A stretch of 64,000 nt of DNA. It comes from Pseudoxanthomonas sp. CF125. Lineage in GTDB: Bacteria > Pseudomonadota > Gammaproteobacteria > Xanthomonadales > Xanthomonadaceae. Positions 16,254 through 24,247 of the stretch are shown piece after piece. A program made the position numbers and the translations under genes. Below the pieces are notes generated by a model, which saw only the letters and a program-made list of their open reading frames with translations, had not been told where the DNA came from and ran no database searches. The stretch covers positions 2,028,331 to 2,092,330 of the forward strand of contig NZ_FNLD01000001.1 in the NCBI RefSeq assembly GCF_900104085.1, in the 5' to 3' direction. Within the stretch, counting starts at the first letter, position 1; the number at the start of each line of letters is the position of its first letter.

Positions 16254-16613
16254 CTAGCTGACCAGCACGTCGCTCTTGGCATGCGCGAACACGACCTGGT
16301 TGCCGTCCTGGTCCTGCACGATCGCCACGTCCACCAGATCGGATCTGGATTTCTCGCCGATGCGTATGCCCTTGGATTCAAGGCCGGCGATTTCGCGGTC
16401 CAGGTCCTCCACTACCAGCGTCACCGACGACAGCCCCGCACGGCTGCCGTCCTCGAACACCTGCACGCAGCCGCCATTGGGAAGCTGCCATTCGGCCATT
16501 TCGTCCATCGGGCGCGAGGCCGGCCCCAGTATCTGCTCGTACCAGACCACGGCGGTATCGATGTCCTTGACTGCGATTCCCGCCAGTGCATTGACGATGG
16601 ACATGACGTTCAC
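16254..16613 (-). CDS. VOC/glyoxalase superfamily protein
   Basis: A 119-residue single VOC module (MNVMSIVNALAGIAVKDIDT), with ATG 16604 as an alternative start. It follows the beta-alpha-beta-beta-beta pattern: AVVWYEQILGPASRPMDEMA, then ECQLP-like strand WQLPNGGCVQVFED, then SSVTLVVEDLDREIAGLESK and VAIVQDQDGNQVVFAHAK. Residues equivalent to the glyoxalase zinc ligands are not obvious, so it may bind a ligand rather than catalyse. It lies alone between dusA and lipB on the same strand. Confidence 0.82.
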   Translation of the reverse strand: MNVMSIVNALAGIAVKDIDTAVVWYEQILGPASRPMDEMAEWQLPNGGCVQVFEDGSRAGLSSVTLVVEDLDREIAGLESKGIRIGEKSRSDLVDVAIVQDQDGNQVVFAHAKSDVLVS

Positions 16614-16704
16614 CTTTCGCTGGGGATAAGCAACTGGATACAGAAGACGCGGTTATTTGCCGGTGAAACCCGAGCGGCCTTTTCCCGGAGATATGAACAG
16701 GCGG

Positions 16705-17376
16705 CTACGCGGCCAGCGACAGGTCCGGCAATTCCGCTTCTGTCCGCAGTCGAAGTCCGAACTGTTCGGCCAGCTTGTCCAACAGCACCGGCTTCACCGC
16801 GTCCATGCCGGACGGCCCGCCCAGATCGGACAGCGTGGTGACTTCCAGGCCCTGGTAGCCGCAGGGATTGATGCGGTGGAACGGCTCCAGATCCATGCCG
16901 ATGTTGAAGGCCAGGCCATGGAAGGTGCAGCCGCGGCGCACGCGGATGCCCAGCGCGGCGACCTTGGCGCCGGCGACGTAGACGCCGGGCGCGCCTTCCT
17001 TGCGTTCGGCGTGGATGTTCCATTCGGCCGCCGTATCGATGATGGCCTGTTCGATACGGTTGACGTACTCGCGCACGCCGACCTTCATGCGTTTCAGGTC
17101 GAACAGCGGATAGGCCACGATCTGCCCGGGGCCGTGGTAAGTCACCTGGCCGCCGCGATCGACATGGATCACAGGGATATCGCCAGCCGCCAGTACGTGC
17201 TCGGGTTTTCCGGCCTGGCCCAGAGTGAACACCGGATCGTGTTCGACCATCCAGATTTCGTCTTCGGTCTGCTCGCCGCGCGCATCGGTGAAGCGCTGCA
17301 TTGCGCGCCACACCGGCTCATAGGCCTGTCGGCCCAGTTCTCGCACGCGGCCCGGCAGCACGGTCAGATCGTCCAC
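16705..17376 (-). CDS. lipB: octanoyltransferase (lipoyl synthesis)
   Basis: A 223-residue enzyme moving octanoyl from acyl carrier protein to lipoyl domains. Diagnostic blocks are [40 protein letters not shown] with the catalytic Lys, and the acyl-accepting Cys in [16 protein letters not shown]. The length is normal. It overlaps the upstream ybeD gene by 13 bp, the usual ybeD-lipB pairing. LipA, which inserts the sulfurs and often follows, is not in this window; the next gene downstream is a VOC protein. Confidence 0.96.
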   Translation of the reverse strand: MDDLTVLPGRVRELGRQAYEPVWRAMQRFTDARGEQTEDEIWMVEHDPVFTLGQAGKPEHVLAAGDIPVIHVDRGGQVTYHGPGQIVAYPLFDLKRMKVGVREYVNRIEQAIIDTAAEWNIHAERKEGAPGVYVAGAKVAALGIRVRRGCTFHGLAFNIGMDLEPFHRINPCGYQGLEVTTLSDLGGPSGMDAVKPVLLDKLAEQFGLRLRTEAELPDLSLAA

Positions 17377-17657
17377 TTCACCTCCGGGTGCGAGCGCAGG
17401 GCGTGGTGGGCGGCGTCGTACTGCGCGCGGTCTTCGGCACGGAAACCGATGCGCACCGAGACGTACTTGCCGCTGGAGGAATGCTTCCAGCTGATGCTTT
17501 CCTCCAGCACTTCGATGCCGGCGACGGTCAGCAGGCGCGGCAGCTCGGTTTCCAGCCCGCTGTCGGCCGAGCCCATGGCGCTGAGCTCGAAAGTGCCGGG
17601 GAACTGGAAGCCGTGGTCGGGGTTGTCGGATTTGAGGTTGTCAGGTTTGATGCTCAT
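17364..17657 (-). CDS. ybeD: YbeD/DUF493 family protein
   Basis: A 97-residue protein starting [20 protein letters not shown]; thirteen further in-frame residues upstream are ignored as unsupported. It has the DUF493 ferredoxin-like pattern: [20 protein letters not shown], a helix with [13 protein letters not shown], and [20 protein letters not shown]. YbeD-type proteins commonly sit before lipB; a regulatory role through an ACT-like fold has been suggested but not proven. It overlaps lipB by 13 bp, so the two are coupled. Confidence 0.9.
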   Translation of the reverse strand: MSIKPDNLKSDNPDHGFQFPGTFELSAMGSADSGLETELPRLLTVAGIEVLEESISWKHSSSGKYVSVRIGFRAEDRAQYDAAHHALRSHPEVKWTI

Positions 17658-17707
17658 GCGGGGATTATTGGGCCGTTGCCGCTGAAACCCAAGCATTGCG
17701 GAAGTTG

Positions 17708-17800
17708 CGTGGGAGCGGCGTCCCGCCGCGAGCTTTTAGCCAGTTGCCATTCCAGCTTCAAAGCAGAAGCGAGAGCTCGCGGCGGGACGCCGCTCCCACG
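17708..17800. repeat. palindromic repeat family A, copy 1
   Basis: Perfect 27-bp inverted arms (core GGGAGCGGCGTCCCGCCGCG) enclose a 39-bp loop. It lies in the gap between ybeD and the CsgG-like gene. Further copies are at 30641, 35331 and 52491. Confidence 0.9.
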
Positions 17801-17823
17801 ACTATTCTCAACAGACAAAAGAA

Positions 17824-17849
17824 AAGGGCCGCATTCGCATGCGGCCCTT
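17824..17849 (-). terminator. rho-independent terminator after the CsgG-like gene
   Basis: An 11-bp stem (AAGGGCCGCAT paired with ATGCGGCCCTT) with a TCGC loop. On the minus strand it is followed by TTTTCTTTTG. It lies 31 bp after the stop of the gene at 17880-18851, as expected for its terminator. Confidence 0.85.
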
Positions 17850-17879
17850 CCGGTGGAACTCGGAGCTGATTGAGCTGGA

Positions 17880-18851
17880 TCAGCGCGCCAACTCGGTCAT
17901 GGTGGAATTGACCCAGCCCTTGTTGCCCAGCTCGTCTTCCACTTCCCACATCAGGCCGTCCTTGTTGCCGGTGGGGTACAGCATCATGCCCGGGTCCAGG
18001 GTGCGCACGGCCTTGCCGGTGCCCTTGGAATTGGCCAGCAGGCGCGCTGACTTGGTCACCGAGAGCGCCTGGGTGGCGTTGGCGGCCGAAGCATTGCCCG
18101 GCAGGCCGCCCAGCTGGCCGACGATGTCGGTGTAGGCCTGCAGATAGGCCAGGGTGATGACCTGGCCCAGCTCGGTGTTGGCATAGCCGGAAACGCCCGC
18201 CGCGCCGAAACCGCTGCCGGAGAACAGGCCGCCGCTGGCGCCCCAGCCGATATCGGTCTTCTTGGCGTTGCCCTCGGCCATGGCCACCTGCTCGGAGGAA
18301 CGCACGTCGGTGACGGTGAGGACCACGTCGGCGGTCTTCTTCTTGAAGTTGAGGCCACCGATGAGGGCGCCGGCATTGCCGCCGACCAGGCCACCCAACA
18401 GGCCGCCCAGGGCATTGCCGCCGGCGTCGTTGTTGTTGGCGATCAGGTCGGGCACCAGCACGTAGTCGGCCGCCTTGATCTGGCCCTTGCCGATGTTGGA
18501 ACGGCCGCGCAGTTCGCCGCTGGAAGCCAGCGCGCGTTCACCCATGGCCGCGTCCAGGCCTACGCCGCGGTCGACCAGGGTGAAGCAGCGCGACTTGTTG
18601 ACGAACACCTTGATCAGCTTGGACGGCGCCGGCAGTTGCTGGCCGGTCCACCAGTTGGTGGCGTCTTCGGGCTCGATCACCGAAATGGTGCCGAGCGGCT
18701 TGGCGCAGGTCGGAATCTGGGCCACCTGTTCCTTGCGCTGTTCCTGCGCGCTCTTGCGCTGGGCCGATGCCGGCGCCGAGGCGACCGCCACGGCCAGGCC
18801 GAACACGCCTGCGGCCAAGGCCGCGTGTTTCGAAATAATGCTGATGCTCAT
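17880..18851 (-). CDS. CsgG/HfaB-family secreted protein
   Basis: A 323-residue protein with a signal peptide ending ASAPASAQ (start MSISIISKHAALAAGVFGLA, AGGGAAAG ribosome site; the longer frame to 18956 is rejected). The middle shows CsgG-like features: NWWTGQQLPAPSKLIKVFVN, RCFTLVDRGVGLDAAMGERA, AADYVLVPDLI and VVLTVTDVRSSEQVAMAEG. A Gly-rich membrane-like hairpin (GGLLGGLVGGNAGALIGG) follows the family plan. The C-terminus adds a module ending WEVEDELGNKGWVNST, like an SH3-type tail. No Cys follows the signal, so it is not a lipoprotein, unlike CsgG. No curli genes are nearby, so the export role is uncertain. Confidence 0.8.
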   Translation of the reverse strand: MSISIISKHAALAAGVFGLAVAVASAPASAQRKSAQEQRKEQVAQIPTCAKPLGTISVIEPEDATNWWTGQQLPAPSKLIKVFVNKSRCFTLVDRGVGLDAAMGERALASSGELRGRSNIGKGQIKAADYVLVPDLIANNNDAGGNALGGLLGGLVGGNAGALIGGLNFKKKTADVVLTVTDVRSSEQVAMAEGNAKKTDIGWGASGGLFSGSGFGAAGVSGYANTELGQVITLAYLQAYTDIVGQLGGLPGNASAANATQALSVTKSARLLANSKGTGKAVRTLDPGMMLYPTGNKDGLMWEVEDELGNKGWVNSTMTELAR

Positions 18852-19062
18852 CGAACTTTCCCTATTGAGATAAACGTGCGTGAATGCCGGTGGCATTCTC
18901 CTTTGCTGACTCGCGGCCTGGAGCGGATCCCCCTCTCCGAAACCCCGAGCCGGCATGGTAAATCAAACGTCGCCGACTCCCGCTACCGGGATTGGCGAAG
19001 TCCGCATCGAATTCATTATGAAAACGGCGAATCCGGTCGCCGGCGGCCAGCGACGGAAACGA

Positions 19063-19086
19063 AAAAGCCGGCTTGCGCCGGCTTTT
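19063..19086 (-). terminator. rho-independent terminator after dacC
   Basis: AAAAGCCGGC pairs with GCCGGCTTTT around a TTGC loop. On the minus strand it continues into a T-rich run. It sits 48 bp after the dacC stop. A second small hairpin (GTCCGG / CCGGAC) lies between them at about 19101-19116. Confidence 0.85.
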
Positions 19087-19133
19087 CGTGGGTCATGGCG
19101 GTCCGGTAGACCGGACCCGTCAACCGGATCGGA

Positions 19134-20348
19134 TCACTCCGACTCCCACCACATCCAGAAGCTGTCCCACAGGCGGCGGAAGAAGCCGCCTTCTTCCACT
19201 TCGTTGAGTGCGACCAGCGGCGCCTGCGCCACCAGCTTGCCGTCCAGGCTGACCTTGACCGTACCGATGGCCTGGCCCTTCTTGATCGGCGCTACCAATA
19301 CCTTGGGCACGTCCATGGTCGGCTTCAGGTCGGCATAGCGACCGCGCGGCACGCCCACCAGCAGCGGCGTGGCCACGCCCAGCTGCACTTCCTTGGTGGT
19401 GCCCTTCCACACCTTCTGCTGCGCGACCTGCTTGCCGGCTTCGTACAGGCGGTGGGTTTCGAAGAAGCGGAACCCCCAGTTCAACAGCGCCATGCTGTCG
19501 TCGGCGCGCTGCTTCTCCGAAGTGGAGCCCATCACCACCGCGATCAGGCGCTGGTCGCCGCGCTTGGCCGAACTCATCAGGCAATAGCCCGCGCCCGAAT
19601 GGTGGCCGGTCTTGATGCCATCCACCGCCGAATCGCGCCACAACAACAGGTTGCGGTTGGGCTGGGTGATGGTGCCTACGGTGAATTCCTTGATCTTGTT
19701 GAAGGCGTAGGTGTCGGGGTAGTCGCGGATCAGCGCCTGGCCCAGCAACGCCAGGTCATAAGCGGTGGAGTAATGCTCCGGCGCCGACAGGCCATGGGCG
19801 TTGACGAAGTGCGAGCCTTTCATGCCGATCTTGGCGGCGTAGTTGTTCATCAGTGCGGCGAAGGCTTCCTCGCTGCCGGCTGCGTGTTCGGCCAACGCAA
19901 TAGCGGCGTCGTTGCCCGATTGCACCGCCATGCCTTTTTCCATATCGATCAGCTTGGCGGTCTGGTTCACGGCGAAACCGCTGTAGCTGCCGTCGGTGCC
20001 CGCGCCGCCTTCGCGCCAGGCGCGCTCGCTCAGCATCACCGGGTCGTCGGCTTTGATCTTGCCGTTCTTCTGTTCGGCCGCCAGCGTGTAGGAAGTCATC
20101 ACCTTGGTGATGCTGGCCGGCTCCACGCGCTCGTTGTAGTTCTCGCCCGCCAGCACCTGGCCGGTGGTGTAGTCCATCAGCACCCAGGCGCTGCCCACGG
20201 GCTTGGGCGCAGGCGGAATGGCCACTGCAGCGGGCGCAGGCGCGGCGGCGGCCGGCGCCGGAGTAGCCGGCTGCGGCGCGGGGGTCTGGGCGAAAGCCAG
20301 GCCGACCGAAACGGTGGCCAGCGCGGCGATTGCGAAACGGAACTTCAT
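19134..20348 (-). CDS. dacC: D-alanyl-D-alanine carboxypeptidase (PBP5/6 type)
   Basis: A 404-residue serine DD-carboxypeptidase that trims the terminal D-Ala of peptidoglycan stem peptides. It has a signal peptide (1-20), a long Ala/Pro-rich linker (21-50), and the penicillin-binding motifs SITK (S79-K82), SGN (144-146) and KTG (246-248). The C-terminal domain ends FFRRLWDSFWMWWESE, an amphipathic membrane-anchor helix typical of PBP5-like enzymes. It closes the minus-strand wall-enzyme block after rlpA. The PBP5 versus PBP6 naming is by habit in xanthomonads. Confidence 0.94.
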   Translation of the reverse strand: MKFRFAIAALATVSVGLAFAQTPAPQPATPAPAAAAPAPAAVAIPPAPKPVGSAWVLMDYTTGQVLAGENYNERVEPASITKVMTSYTLAAEQKNGKIKADDPVMLSERAWREGGAGTDGSYSGFAVNQTAKLIDMEKGMAVQSGNDAAIALAEHAAGSEEAFAALMNNYAAKIGMKGSHFVNAHGLSAPEHYSTAYDLALLGQALIRDYPDTYAFNKIKEFTVGTITQPNRNLLLWRDSAVDGIKTGHHSGAGYCLMSSAKRGDQRLIAVVMGSTSEKQRADDSMALLNWGFRFFETHRLYEAGKQVAQQKVWKGTTKEVQLGVATPLLVGVPRGRYADLKPTMDVPKVLVAPIKKGQAIGTVKVSLDGKLVAQAPLVALNEVEEGGFFRRLWDSFWMWWESE

Positions 20349-20434
20349 TTGCTGCTAACTCCAGGAAGGCCGGGGCCCGTTCGAAAGGGGAAAAACGAAG
20401 AAAAGAGGCGAATTGTAAGGGGCGGGCGCGGGGT

Positions 20435-21745
20435 TTACTCGCGGACCACCTGCGGCTGGCCGAATCCCAGACCTGCGATACGCCCGGCCAGTTCCGTCGC
20501 CGAGTCCGAATCGGACGCCTGCACGCGCAAGCGCCACAGCGTGCGGCCGTTGCTGGCCACATCGCTAAGGCTGGCGCGGGCGATGCCGGCAGCGCTGAGC
20601 CGCGCCAGGGCGCGGTCGGCATTTTCGCGGCTGGCGAAGCTTGCGACCTGCAATTGCACGTCGTTGCCGGACACCGACGATGGATTGGAGGACGGGACCG
20701 GTGCCGACGCCGGAGCCGGTGCGACAGCGCGTGGCACGGGTACGGCCACGCCGCGCGGACTATCGGCGGACTTCTGCACCGGCGCCGGCTTGCCCGTGGC
20801 CACGCGCACGCCGCGCGAGCTCATCCAGGCGTCGAATGCCTCGGAACTGGCCTTCTGCTTGGGCTCGGTGCTGACGTGGTAGCGCCAAGGGTCGCCAGGG
20901 TCCGAAGCAGCCGGCGCGGAATCGGAAGCTTGCGTCTGGCCAGTAGTTGCCTGCCTGGGCAGACGATCCACCAGCTGATCCATCGGCGTGGGCTTGCCGG
21001 TGGCGATGCGGGTAGGAACGCCGGTGGCGACCGTGGTCTTCACTGCCGGCGCGGCGGCGAGCATCGTGCCGCCGTCGTCGTTACCGGTCAGCGCACGCAC
21101 TTCCACCCGCCCGGTGCCGCGCTGGGTAATGCCCAGCTTGACTGCGGCGGCATAGCTGAGGTCTATGACGCGGCCTTCATGGAAGGGGCCGCGGTCGTTG
21201 ACGCGCACCACCACCGACTTGCCGTTATCCAGATTGGTGACGCGCGCGAAGCTGGGCAGCGGCAAGGTCTTGTGCGCGGCGGTGAAGGCGTACATGTCGT
21301 ACACCTCCTGATTGGAAGTGCGGCGGCCATGGAACTTGTTGCCGTAGTAAGAGGCAGTGCCCCGTTCCACGTAGCCATCGACGCGCTGCATCACTTCGTA
21401 CTTCTTGCCCAGCACGCTGTAGGGCGAACGGTTGCCGACGGCCGAACGCGGCTCGCTGGTGACCAGCGGCTCGGCGATGCAATCCACATCGGGCACATGG
21501 TCGGGTGTGGTATCGGGAACATGCGGCGCATACAGCCCGCCTGCCTTGTAGTCGCCGCGCTTGCTCAGGTCTTCCTGCGCCGGCGAATACTTCTGCGAAC
21601 ATCCGGCGGCGACGGCTTGCGTCGGCGCCGGACGCTGCGTGTGCCGGCCGGCTTCGGCCGATGCGGGAGGAGGCGGAGACTTCTTCGGTGCGCTGCTGCA
21701 GGCAGCGAGCGTTAGCGCCAGTAAAGGCAGCGCCAGCCACTTCAT
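20435..21745 (-). CDS. rlpA: septal ring lytic transglycosylase RlpA family lipoprotein
   Basis: A 436-residue outer-membrane lipoprotein: signal with lipobox LAAC at about residues 13-16. The double-psi beta-barrel domain shows GTASYYGNKFHGRRTSNQEV, AFTAAHKTLPLPSFARVTNL, VVVRVNDRGPFHEGRVIDLS. A long Pro/Ala-rich linker is followed by a C-terminal SPOR domain (VQLQVASFASRENADRALAR) that binds denuded glycan strands. RlpA cleaves glycans lacking stem peptides. Its ATG overlaps the mltB stop (ATGA), so the two transglycosylase genes are coupled. Confidence 0.94.
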   Translation of the reverse strand: MKWLALPLLALTLAACSSAPKKSPPPPASAEAGRHTQRPAPTQAVAAGCSQKYSPAQEDLSKRGDYKAGGLYAPHVPDTTPDHVPDVDCIAEPLVTSEPRSAVGNRSPYSVLGKKYEVMQRVDGYVERGTASYYGNKFHGRRTSNQEVYDMYAFTAAHKTLPLPSFARVTNLDNGKSVVVRVNDRGPFHEGRVIDLSYAAAVKLGITQRGTGRVEVRALTGNDDGGTMLAAAPAVKTTVATGVPTRIATGKPTPMDQLVDRLPRQATTGQTQASDSAPAASDPGDPWRYHVSTEPKQKASSEAFDAWMSSRGVRVATGKPAPVQKSADSPRGVAVPVPRAVAPAPASAPVPSSNPSSVSGNDVQLQVASFASRENADRALARLSAAGIARASLSDVASNGRTLWRLRVQASDSDSATELAGRIAGLGFGQPQVVRE

Positions 21746-22893
21746 GCCGGTGGGATCTCTTTGCCGGCGATGGCTTGCGACAACTGGTAAACGGCCATCG
21801 CGTACATCTTGGAGTTGTTGTAGCGGGTGATGGCGTAATAGTTCTGGAAGCCCAGCCAGTACTGCTTGCCGGCGCTACCTTCCAGCGAGACCAGGGTAGC
21901 GGTGGCATCGGGCGCGACCGGATCCAGCGGACGGTAGCCGCGCTGAGCCAGGTCGGCCAGCGTGTAGTCGGGCGTCCAGGTTTCGGGATTGAACTCGGCG
22001 AAACCAGGTTGCAGTTCGGCGCGGGCCACTACTGCGCCATCGCGCACCCAGCCGCCGCGCTCGCCGCCCTTCTTCAGGAAGTAATTGGCGATGGAGGAAA
22101 ACACATCGTCGTAGCTGTTGAACAGATCGCGGCGTCCGTCGCCATTGCCGTCCACCGCGAATTCGCGATAGCTGGAGGGCATGAACTGGCCCAGGCCCAT
22201 CGCACCGGCGTAGCTGCCGGTCAGGTTGGCGATGTCCAGATTCTCCTCGCGGCCCAGCGCGAACAACTGCGCCAGTTCGTCGCGGAAGAATTGCTCGCGC
22301 TTGTATTCGTAAGCGGCGCGCTCTGGATTGCCGCTGCGCGGATAACGGAACGCCAGCGTGTACAGCGCATCGATCACCCGCGTCTTGCCGGTGAATCCGC
22401 CGTAGCTGGTTTCCACGCCGATGATGGAGACGATGATCTCGGCCGGCACGCCGGTGCGCGCCTGCACGCGCTGCAGTTCGTCGCGGTGCGTGGCCAGGAA
22501 AGCGCGCCCGCCTTCGATGCGCGATTCGGTGATGAAGTTGGGGCGGTATTCGGCCCAGGTCTTGGTGCGTTCGGCCGGACGCGACATCAACGCGACCACG
22601 CTGTCCAGGAACTGGGCCCGCGACAGCACCGCTTCGATGGTGGCCGGCGCAATGGCGTAGCGGGCGGCGGTGTCGCGCACGAAGTTGGCGCGCGCGACTT
22701 CGAAGGGAACCGGCGCCAAGTCGATCGGCACACCGGGCGGCAGTGCTTCGACGGAAGTCTCCGCGGGGCCTTTCGCGGGCTTCGGCGTCGCCGGCTCGGC
22801 GGCCGTTTGCTGCGCCGGAGTCGGAGACTTCACTGGCGTCGCGCATGCGACCAGGCCAAGGGTAAACAAGCAGAAAAGAGCGGTTCGGGTCAT
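21742..22893 (-). CDS. mltB: membrane-bound lytic murein transglycosylase B family
   Basis: A 383-residue lipoprotein: MTRTALFCLFTLGLVACATP has a VAC lipobox. The lytic transglycosylase domain carries the catalytic Glu in IIGVETSYGGFTGKTRVIDA, then AGAMGLGQFMPSSYREFAVD, and a metal-binding-like DGNGDGRRDLFNSYDDV loop. It cleaves the MurNAc-GlcNAc bond to give anhydro ends. The frame extends to 23028, but that extension translates a palindromic repeat and is rejected. It is coupled to rlpA by a 4-bp overlap and follows rodA across a repeat-filled gap. Confidence 0.94.
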   Translation of the reverse strand: MTRTALFCLFTLGLVACATPVKSPTPAQQTAAEPATPKPAKGPAETSVEALPPGVPIDLAPVPFEVARANFVRDTAARYAIAPATIEAVLSRAQFLDSVVALMSRPAERTKTWAEYRPNFITESRIEGGRAFLATHRDELQRVQARTGVPAEIIVSIIGVETSYGGFTGKTRVIDALYTLAFRYPRSGNPERAAYEYKREQFFRDELAQLFALGREENLDIANLTGSYAGAMGLGQFMPSSYREFAVDGNGDGRRDLFNSYDDVFSSIANYFLKKGGERGGWVRDGAVVARAELQPGFAEFNPETWTPDYTLADLAQRGYRPLDPVAPDATATLVSLEGSAGKQYWLGFQNYYAITRYNNSKMYAMAVYQLSQAIAGKEIPPA

Positions 22894-22973
22894 CGGCGCC
22901 GAGGGTAGCATGCGTAAAGCAGTGAAGAGTGAATCGTGCGGGAGCAAACTTACCTTTAGCAAAAAGCGGCTTG

Positions 22974-23093
22974 GCCTCCCCCTTTGAAAAAGGGGGATTG
23001 AGGGGGATTTGCTCTTGATCTCGCTCATTCGCTCTGCTCAACGAAAGCAAGATCAAAAGCAAATCCCCCGTAGCCCCCTTTGTCAAAGGGGGC
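22974..23093. repeat. palindromic repeat family G, copy 1
   Basis: Arms built from a CCCCCTTTGAAAAAGGGGGA-like block and a GGGGGATTTGCTCTTGATC-like block pair across about 30 bp. It fills the rodA-mltB gap. The second copy is at 31411-31530. Confidence 0.85.
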
Positions 23094-23128
23094 AAAGCAA
23101 GAGCGAATGCGCTTCTTCCCTATTCACA

Positions 23129-24247
23129 TCAATATCCATGCACCGGCCGATGCGCGCGCACCGACATCACCAATCCCAATCCCGCCAACAGCGATACCGC
23201 GGAAGTTCCGCCGTAACTCAGCAACGGCATCGGCACGCCCACCACCGGCAGCAGGCCGGAGATCATGCCGCCGTTCACGATCACATAGACGAAGAACGAC
23301 AGTCCGATGGTGCCGGCGATCAGGCGCGAATAGGTGTCGCGCGCATCGATGGCGATCCACAGACAGCGGCCGATCACGAACAGATACAACGCCAGCACCA
23401 GCGCCACGCCGAGCCAGCCGAATTCCTCCGACAGCACCGCGAAGATGAAGTCGGTGGTGTGCTCGGGCAGGAAGTTGAGGTGCGACTGGGTGCCCTCGCC
23501 CCAGCCCTTGCCCGTCATGCCGCCGCCGCCGATGGCGATCTTGGACTGGATGATGTTCCAGCCGGTGCCCAGCGGGTCGTTCTCGGGATTGAGGAAGGTC
23601 AGGATGCGGTCCTTCTGGTACGGGCGCAGGAACCACAACCAGGCCACCGGCGCCGCGGCCGCCGCTCCGCCCACAGCGACGCCCACCCACCACCACGGCA
23701 AGCCGGCCAGCAGCAGCGCGAATACGCCACTGGCCGCAACCAGCATGCCGGTGCCGAAATCGGGTTGCAGCAGGATCAGTCCGGTCGGCACGCCGATCAG
23801 CACGCCCGCCGCCAGCACGGTACGGATGCGCGGCGGCAACGGCTCGCGGTGCAGGTACCAGGCCATCATCATCGGCAGGCTGAGTTTCATCAGTTCCGAG
23901 GGCTGGAAATAGAACAGCTTCAGGTCGATCCAGTGATTGCCGTGTTTGCCGCTGCCGATGAACAGCACCAGGATCAACGGCAGCAGCGAAATCAGGAACA
24001 CGCCCGGCGTCCAGGCACGCAGGCGCGAAGGCGTGACCCGCGACAGGCCCCACATCGCCGCCAGCCCGACTACGAAACGCGCGCCCTGCGCCAGCATCAG
24101 CCGCATGCCCTGCGCATCGCCGCCAGCGCTGTACAGCACCGTCAGGCCGATGCCCATCAGTGCGCTGAGCGCCAGCAGCAAGGGCCAATCCAGGGTTCGC
24201 AGGAAGTAACGGACCAGGTCGGCCAGCCAGCGCAGGATCTCGCTCAT
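23129..24247 (-). CDS. rodA: SEDS peptidoglycan polymerase RodA
   Basis: A 372-residue polytopic protein with about ten membrane helices. Conserved SEDS marks are GSGKHGNHWIDLKLFYFQPS with E in PSELMKLSLPM, LLQPDFGTGMLV, and the KGWGEGTQSHLNFLPEHTTD loop holding the catalytic Asp region, then MPLLSYGGTS near the C-terminus. RodA polymerises glycan strands with PBP2 during rod elongation. Its start overlaps the mrdA stop by 4 bp, giving tight coupling of the synthase pair. Confidence 0.96.
   Translation of the reverse strand: MSEILRWLADLVRYFLRTLDWPLLLALSALMGIGLTVLYSAGGDAQGMRLMLAQGARFVVGLAAMWGLSRVTPSRLRAWTPGVFLISLLPLILVLFIGSGKHGNHWIDLKLFYFQPSELMKLSLPMMMAWYLHREPLPPRIRTVLAAGVLIGVPTGLILLQPDFGTGMLVAASGVFALLLAGLPWWWVGVAVGGAAAAAPVAWLWFLRPYQKDRILTFLNPENDPLGTGWNIIQSKIAIGGGGMTGKGWGEGTQSHLNFLPEHTTDFIFAVLSEEFGWLGVALVLALYLFVIGRCLWIAIDARDTYSRLIAGTIGLSFFVYVIVNGGMISGLLPVVGVPMPLLSYGGTSAVSLLAGLGLVMSVRAHRPVHGY

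Noticed and set aside
16254..17657. Expected lipA gene beside lipB
   Set aside because: No radical-SAM lipoyl synthase frame is present; a VOC gene follows lipB.
22894..23028. N-terminal extension of MltB
   Set aside because: The added residues (SPSIPLFQRGRPS) translate palindrome family G. The lipobox signal begins at 22893.
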